Part shown: one piece after another, positions 51,123 through 54,983 of the stretch | How positions within the stretch are numbered: position 1 is the stretch's first letter | Layout of the letters: each line of letters opens with the position of its first letter | Assembly: GCF_013608025.1 (NCBI RefSeq) | Contig: NZ_VDLV01000048.1 | Span: forward strand, 124-55,106 | Direction: 5' to 3' | DNA from: Pseudomonas brassicacearum subsp. neoaurantiaca | Lineage (GTDB): Bacteria; Pseudomonadota; Gammaproteobacteria; Pseudomonadales; Pseudomonadaceae | DNA: 54,983 nt | Notes under the pieces: generated by a model | What the model was told of the DNA's origin: nothing | What the model saw: only the letters and a program-made list of their open reading frames with translations | Databases searched by the model: none | Made by a program: the position numbers and the translations under genes

Positions 51123-51844
51123 GTGACTGGCTGATACCCGACTGGCCCGCGCCGGCCCGGGTCAAGGCCTGCGTCACCACCCGCGAGGGCGGCGTCAGCC
51201 TGGCGCCGTTCGACAGCCTCAACCTGGGCGATCATGTGGGCGACAACCCTGCGGCTGTTGCCGAAAACCGTCGTCGCCTCACTGATCACTTCGTCATGCG
51301 TCCGGCCTGGTTGCAGCAAGTGCATGGCATCGATGTGGTCGAGGCTGATCCGGCCCAAGTCATCACCGCCGATGCCAGTTGGAGCGCCACGCCGGGCATC
51401 GCTTGCACGGCGATGACGGCGGATTGCCTGCCGGTATTGTTCTGCAATCGTGCCGGCACCCATGTCGCGGCAGCCCATGCCGGTTGGCGGGGGCTGGCGA
51501 ACGGGGTGCTGGAGGCTACGCTCGACAGCCTGCAGCAGCCCAACGAAGAGATTCTCGCCTGGCTTGGCCCGGCCATTGGCCCGCAAGCCTTTGAGGTCGG
51601 CCCGGAAGTGCGCGAAGCCTTCATCGCCCGTCTTCCGTCGACGGCCCAGGCCTTTGCGCCAAGCCCCAATGCTGGCAAATTCCTCGCGGATATCTACGCC
51701 TTGGCACGGCTGCGCCTGGCGGCACGTGGCGTAACCGCAGTCTATGGTGGCGGCTTGTGCACCGTGACCGATCCTCGCTTCTTTTCCTACCGGCGCAATC
51801 CGCGCACCGGTCGTTTCGCCTCCCTGATCTGGCTTGAACGCTAG
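51119..51844 (+). CDS. pgeF: Purine nucleoside phosphorylase / laccase-domain protein PgeF (YfiH)
   Basis: A 241-residue member of the multicopper polyphenol oxidase (DUF152) family. WLQQVHGIDVVEAD, TAMTADCLPVLF, VAAAHAGWRGLANGVLEATL and GPAIGPQAFEVG hold the His/Cys metal ligands, with FFSYRRNPRTGRFA near the end. Family members act on nucleosides or correct L-Ser errors during peptidoglycan synthesis (PgeF); which applies here cannot be told from sequence. It is coupled to rluD by ATGA. Confidence 0.93.
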   Translation: MSDWLIPDWPAPARVKACVTTREGGVSLAPFDSLNLGDHVGDNPAAVAENRRRLTDHFVMRPAWLQQVHGIDVVEADPAQVITADASWSATPGIACTAMTADCLPVLFCNRAGTHVAAAHAGWRGLANGVLEATLDSLQQPNEEILAWLGPAIGPQAFEVGPEVREAFIARLPSTAQAFAPSPNAGKFLADIYALARLRLAARGVTAVYGGGLCTVTDPRFFSYRRNPRTGRFASLIWLER

Positions 51845-51874
51845 ACTCCCCTGATCTGCATCAACAGCGCGTTG

Positions 51875-51904
51875 CTTGAATCTTCCAGAATCGACCACAT
51901 CTAT
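51875..51904 (+). promoter_or_regulatory. Sigma-32 (heat shock) type promoter of clpB
   Basis: CTTGAA at 51875-51880, a 14-base spacer, then CCACATCTA matches the RpoH pattern CTTGAA-N11-16-CCCCATNT closely. It lies about 72 bases before the clpB start. Confidence 0.75.
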
Positions 51905-51975
51905 AGCGGTATCTGGCAGGTTTCTTCATTCAGGATGTTTCTCTAGGTCCGGCCTGCTCATTAGGAAGGTGACCC

Positions 51976-54540
51976 ATGCGTATTGATCGTTTAACCAGCA
52001 AATTGCAATTGGCCCTGTCCGACGCCCAGTCCCTGGCCGTCGGCCTGGATCATCCCGGTATCGAACCGGCGCACTTGATGCAAGCCATGCTCGAACAGCA
52101 GGGCGGCTCCATCAAGCCCCTGCTGATGCAGGTGGGCTTTGACGTCAACAGCCTGCGCAAAGAGTTGGCCAAGGAACTCGACCAACTGCCCAAGATCCAG
52201 AACCCCACCGGCGACGTGAACATGTCCCAGGATCTGGCGCGGCTGCTCAACCAGGCTGACCGCCTGGCCCAGCAGAAGGGCGACCAGTTCATTTCCAGCG
52301 AGCTGGTGCTGCTCGCCGCGATGGATGAGAACAGCAAACTCGGCAAATTGTTGCTCGGCCAAGGCGTGAGCAAGAAAGCCCTGGAAAACGCCATCAACAA
52401 CCTGCGTGGCGGCGATGCCGTAAACGACCCCAACCACGAGGAAGCCCGCCAGGCCCTGGATAAATACACCGTTGACCTGACCAAGCGCGCCGAGGAAGGC
52501 AAGCTCGACCCGGTGATTGGCCGTGACGATGAAATCCGCCGCACCATCCAGGTCCTGCAACGTCGTACCAAGAACAACCCGGTGCTGATCGGTGAGCCTG
52601 GCGTGGGCAAGACCGCCATCGCCGAAGGCTTGGCCCAGCGCATCATCAACGGCGAAGTGCCCGATGGGCTGCGGGGCAAACGCCTGTTGTCTCTGGACAT
52701 GGGGGCGCTGATCGCTGGCGCCAAGTACCGCGGCGAATTCGAAGAGCGGCTCAAGGCCCTGCTCAATGAACTGTCGAAGCAGGAAGGGCAGATCATTTTG
52801 TTCATCGACGAACTGCACACGATGGTCGGTGCTGGCAAGGGCGAAGGCTCGATGGACGCCGGCAACATGCTCAAGCCTGCGCTGGCTCGCGGCGAGCTGC
52901 ATTGTGTCGGTGCGACCACCCTCAATGAATATCGCCAGTACATCGAGAAAGACGCGGCCCTGGAGCGGCGCTTCCAGAAAGTGCTGGTGGAGGAGCCGAG
53001 TGAAGAAGACACCATCGCGATCCTGCGCGGCCTGAAGGAGCGCTACGAGGTTCACCATAAAGTGGCGATCACCGATGGCGCGATCATCGCGGCGGCCAAG
53101 CTCAGCCATCGCTATATCACCGACCGTCAGTTGCCGGACAAGGCCATCGACTTGATCGACGAGGCCGCCAGCCGTATCCGCATGGAAATCGACTCCAAGC
53201 CGGAAGTGCTGGATCGGTTGGAGCGACGCTTGATTCAACTCAAGGTCGAATCCCAGGCCCTGAAGAAAGAAAGCGACGAAGCAGCGAAAAAGCGTCTGGA
53301 GCGGTTGCAGGAAGAAATCGTTCGCCACGAGCGCGAGTATTCCGATCTAGAGGAAATCTGGAACTCGGAGAAAGCCGAAGTCCAGGGTTCTGCGCAGATC
53401 CAGCAGAAGATCGAACAGTCCCGCCAGGAACTGGAAGCGGCCCGCCGTAAAGGCGACCTCAACCGCATGGCCGAGCTGCAGTACGGGGTGATCCCCGACC
53501 TGGAGCGCAGCCTGCAGATGGTCGACCAGCACGGCAAGAGCGAAAACCAGCTGCTGCGCAGCAAGGTCACGGAGGAAGAAATCGCCGAAGTGGTGTCCAA
53601 GTGGACCGGCATTCCAGTCTCGAAGATGCTCGAAGGCGAGCGCGACAAGTTGTTGAAGATGGAAAGCCTGTTGCACCAACGTGTGATCGGCCAGGAAGAA
53701 GCAGTGGTAGCAGTGTCCAACGCCGTGCGCCGGTCCCGTGCCGGTTTGTCGGACCCTAACCGTCCGAGCGGCTCGTTCATGTTCCTCGGCCCGACCGGCG
53801 TGGGTAAGACCGAGTTGTGCAAGGCGTTGGCCGAATTCCTCTTCGATACCGAGGAAGCCATGGTGCGCATCGACATGTCCGAGTTCATGGAGAAACACTC
53901 CGTGGCGCGGCTGATCGGTGCACCGCCGGGCTATGTCGGCTATGAAGAGGGCGGTTATCTGACTGAGGCTGTGCGGCGCAAGCCGTACTCGGTGATCCTG
54001 CTCGATGAAGTCGAGAAGGCGCACCCGGATGTGTTCAACATCTTGCTGCAAGTGCTGGAGGATGGTCGCCTGACCGACAGCCACGGCCGTACGGTGGACT
54101 TCCGCAACACGGTGATTGTGATGACCTCCAACCTGGGCTCGACGCAGATCCAGGAGCTGGTGGGTGACCGCGAGGCGCAACGTGCCGCAGTGATGGATGC
54201 GATCTCGACGCACTTCCGGCCGGAGTTCATCAACCGTGTGGACGAAGTGGTGATCTTCGAGCCGTTGGCCCGTGATCAGATCGCCGGCATCACCGAGATC
54301 CAGCTGGGTCGCCTGCGCAGCCGTCTCACCGAGCGCGAGCTGAAGCTGCAACTGAGCGATGAGGCTTTGGACAAGCTGATTGCGGTGGGTTACGACCCGG
54401 TCTACGGCGCGCGGCCGCTCAAGCGAGCGATCCAGCGCTGGATCGAAAACCCGTTGGCGCAGTTGATTCTGTCCGGCCGGTTCATGCCGGGCGAAACCGT
54501 GACCGGTACGGTGGAAAACGACGAAATCGTTTTCAACTGA
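51976..54540 (+). CDS. clpB: Protein disaggregase ClpB
   Basis: An 854-residue Hsp100 AAA+ chaperone that extracts proteins from aggregates with DnaK. The N-domain (MRIDRLTSKLQLALSDAQSL) is followed by NBD1 with Walker A GEPGVGKTA (about 206) and Walker B ILFIDELHT, the long coiled-coil middle domain at about 400-520, and NBD2 with GPTGVGKTE and VILLDEVEKAH. AAGGTG lies 7 bases before the ATG. It follows pgeF after 130 bases and has its own heat-shock type promoter. Confidence 0.97.
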   Translation: MRIDRLTSKLQLALSDAQSLAVGLDHPGIEPAHLMQAMLEQQGGSIKPLLMQVGFDVNSLRKELAKELDQLPKIQNPTGDVNMSQDLARLLNQADRLAQQKGDQFISSELVLLAAMDENSKLGKLLLGQGVSKKALENAINNLRGGDAVNDPNHEEARQALDKYTVDLTKRAEEGKLDPVIGRDDEIRRTIQVLQRRTKNNPVLIGEPGVGKTAIAEGLAQRIINGEVPDGLRGKRLLSLDMGALIAGAKYRGEFEERLKALLNELSKQEGQIILFIDELHTMVGAGKGEGSMDAGNMLKPALARGELHCVGATTLNEYRQYIEKDAALERRFQKVLVEEPSEEDTIAILRGLKERYEVHHKVAITDGAIIAAAKLSHRYITDRQLPDKAIDLIDEAASRIRMEIDSKPEVLDRLERRLIQLKVESQALKKESDEAAKKRLERLQEEIVRHEREYSDLEEIWNSEKAEVQGSAQIQQKIEQSRQELEAARRKGDLNRMAELQYGVIPDLERSLQMVDQHGKSENQLLRSKVTEEEIAEVVSKWTGIPVSKMLEGERDKLLKMESLLHQRVIGQEEAVVAVSNAVRRSRAGLSDPNRPSGSFMFLGPTGVGKTELCKALAEFLFDTEEAMVRIDMSEFMEKHSVARLIGAPPGYVGYEEGGYLTEAVRRKPYSVILLDEVEKAHPDVFNILLQVLEDGRLTDSHGRTVDFRNTVIVMTSNLGSTQIQELVGDREAQRAAVMDAISTHFRPEFINRVDEVVIFEPLARDQIAGITEIQLGRLRSRLTERELKLQLSDEALDKLIAVGYDPVYGARPLKRAIQRWIENPLAQLILSGRFMPGETVTGTVENDEIVFN

Positions 54541-54563
54541 AGACCGGCGCTGCCGGTGATTGG

Positions 54564-54593
54564 AATGGCCTCGTCTTGCGAGGCCATTTTTTT
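54564..54593 (+). terminator. Intrinsic terminator of clpB
   Basis: AATGGCCTCG-tctt-GCGAGGCCATTTTTTT: an 8-10 bp stem followed by a run of seven T, 25 bases after the clpB stop. Confidence 0.92.
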
Positions 54594-54724
54594 CATCAGG
54601 CCGTTGAACTCTAAGGAAAAGGCTTGTAAAGTGCGCCCCGCAGTACGTCACCCCCAAGGTCACTTCTCACTGAGAGGGAGCCTAAAACAAGTTGCAAATC
54701 ATTGTCTTGAAAGCAATTTAAGGG

Positions 54725-54753
54725 GTTGACAGAGGTTTTGAAGATTGTAGAAT
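54725..54753 (+). promoter_or_regulatory. Sigma-70 promoter of the tRNA-Asn operon
   Basis: A -35 box TTGACA (54725-54730), a 17-base spacer and a -10 box TAGAAT (54748-54753) are near-perfect. The following GCGCGCC discriminator is G+C-rich, as in stringently controlled stable-RNA promoters. The leader up to 54838 holds no other gene. Confidence 0.85.
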
Positions 54754-54838
54754 AGCGCGCCTCAGACACACGAACGCAGCGATGCAGACGGGTGAAGAGG
54801 TTGAAGCTAGCTTCAATGCAGTAACTTGAAATATCAGT

Positions 54839-54914
54839 TCCGTGATAGCTCAGTCGGTAGAGCAAATGACTGTTAATCATTGGGTCCCAGGTTCGAGTCC
54901 TGGTCACGGAGCCA
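54839..54914 (+). tRNA. tRNA-Asn (anticodon GTT)
   Basis: A 76-base tRNA beginning TCCGTGATAGCTCAG, with anticodon loop CTGTTAA (GTT), T-arm GTTCGAG and encoded 3' CCA. The acceptor arms TCCGTGA and TCACGGA pair fully. Confidence 0.97.
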
Positions 54915-54921
54915 TTTCAAT

Positions 54922-54983
54922 CGGGGTATAGCGCAGTCCGGTAGCGCGCCTGCTTTGGGAGCAGGATGTCAGGAGTTCGAATC
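54922..54983 (+). tRNA. tRNA-Pro (anticodon TGG), cut by window end
   Basis: It begins CGGGGTATAGCGCAGTCCGG and has the anticodon loop CTTTGGG (TGG) and the start of the T-arm (AGTTCGAATC). The acceptor 3' half lies outside the window. It is 7 bases after tRNA-Asn, so the two are cotranscribed. Confidence 0.95.

Noticed and set aside
1..54983. CRISPR array suggested by the many dispersed repeats
   Set aside because: The repeats are scattered inverted REP pairs with no regular spacer-repeat units and no cas genes.
54839..54983. tRNA genes as the attachment site of an integrated element
   Set aside because: No integrase and no duplicated tRNA 3' end are visible; the window ends inside the second tRNA, so this cannot be judged.

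Overview
The window is a chromosomal segment of a fluorescent Pseudomonas, most likely of the P. fluorescens lineage. Three things point there: high GC with Pseudomonas codon use, a gene order (fklB, ispB-rplU-rpmA-obg-proB, rpsT/murJ, ribF-ileS-lspA-fkpB-ispH, the fimU-pilVWXY1E minor pilin operon, thiO, pilRS, bamD/rluD-pgeF-clpB) that matches my recollection of the P. aeruginosa PA4542-PA4574 region, and many copies of the GTGGGAGCGAGC...GCTCGCGA REP palindrome typical of this group. Assignments come from reading motifs; no database search was run.

Left part (1-8.6 kb): a YjiA/CobW GTPase, glyA, the membrane-bound PAS-GGDEF-EAL protein MorA, and the ABC-F translation factor EttA. Between EttA and a GreA/GreB-family factor lies a 3.6 kb accessory cassette (8.64-12.34 kb), all on the minus strand: a 1027-residue class II lanthipeptide synthetase (LanM) preceded by two short precursor genes, identified here by translating the minus strand, of 51 and 47 residues. 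The precursors share a leader (MSExILxMxGDFD...YQ) and have Thr/Ser-x(2-3)-Cys core repeats ending in a C-terminal Cys. No transporter, leader protease or immunity gene is nearby. This is the most interesting system in the window.

Middle part (12.5-30 kb): envelope and stress genes (a lipoprotein, a DUF4105 protein, a DUF3015 protein, a Lon-family protease, YqhA, FklB), a small gene under an apparent Fur box, YjdM, ispB, the ribosomal genes rplU-rpmA, the GTPase Obg, proB, creA, a secreted MORN-type repeat protein and rpsT.

Right part (30-55 kb): murJ diverging from rpsT; ribF, ileS, lspA, fkpB and ispH for flavin cofactor, lipoprotein and isoprenoid functions; a type IV pilus minor pilin operon with translational overlaps (fimU-pilV-pilW-pilX-pilY1-pilE, with fimT divergent); thiO; the PilS/PilR two-component system that controls pilin transcription; bamD; rluD-pgeF; clpB behind a heat-shock type promoter; and a tRNA operon (Asn, then Pro cut by the window end).

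Intergenic space is mostly filled by paired inverted REP elements (REPINs), bidirectional terminators and, between thiO and pilR, a 0.7 kb stretch with a hexamer microsatellite and a conserved-looking multi-hairpin repeat.
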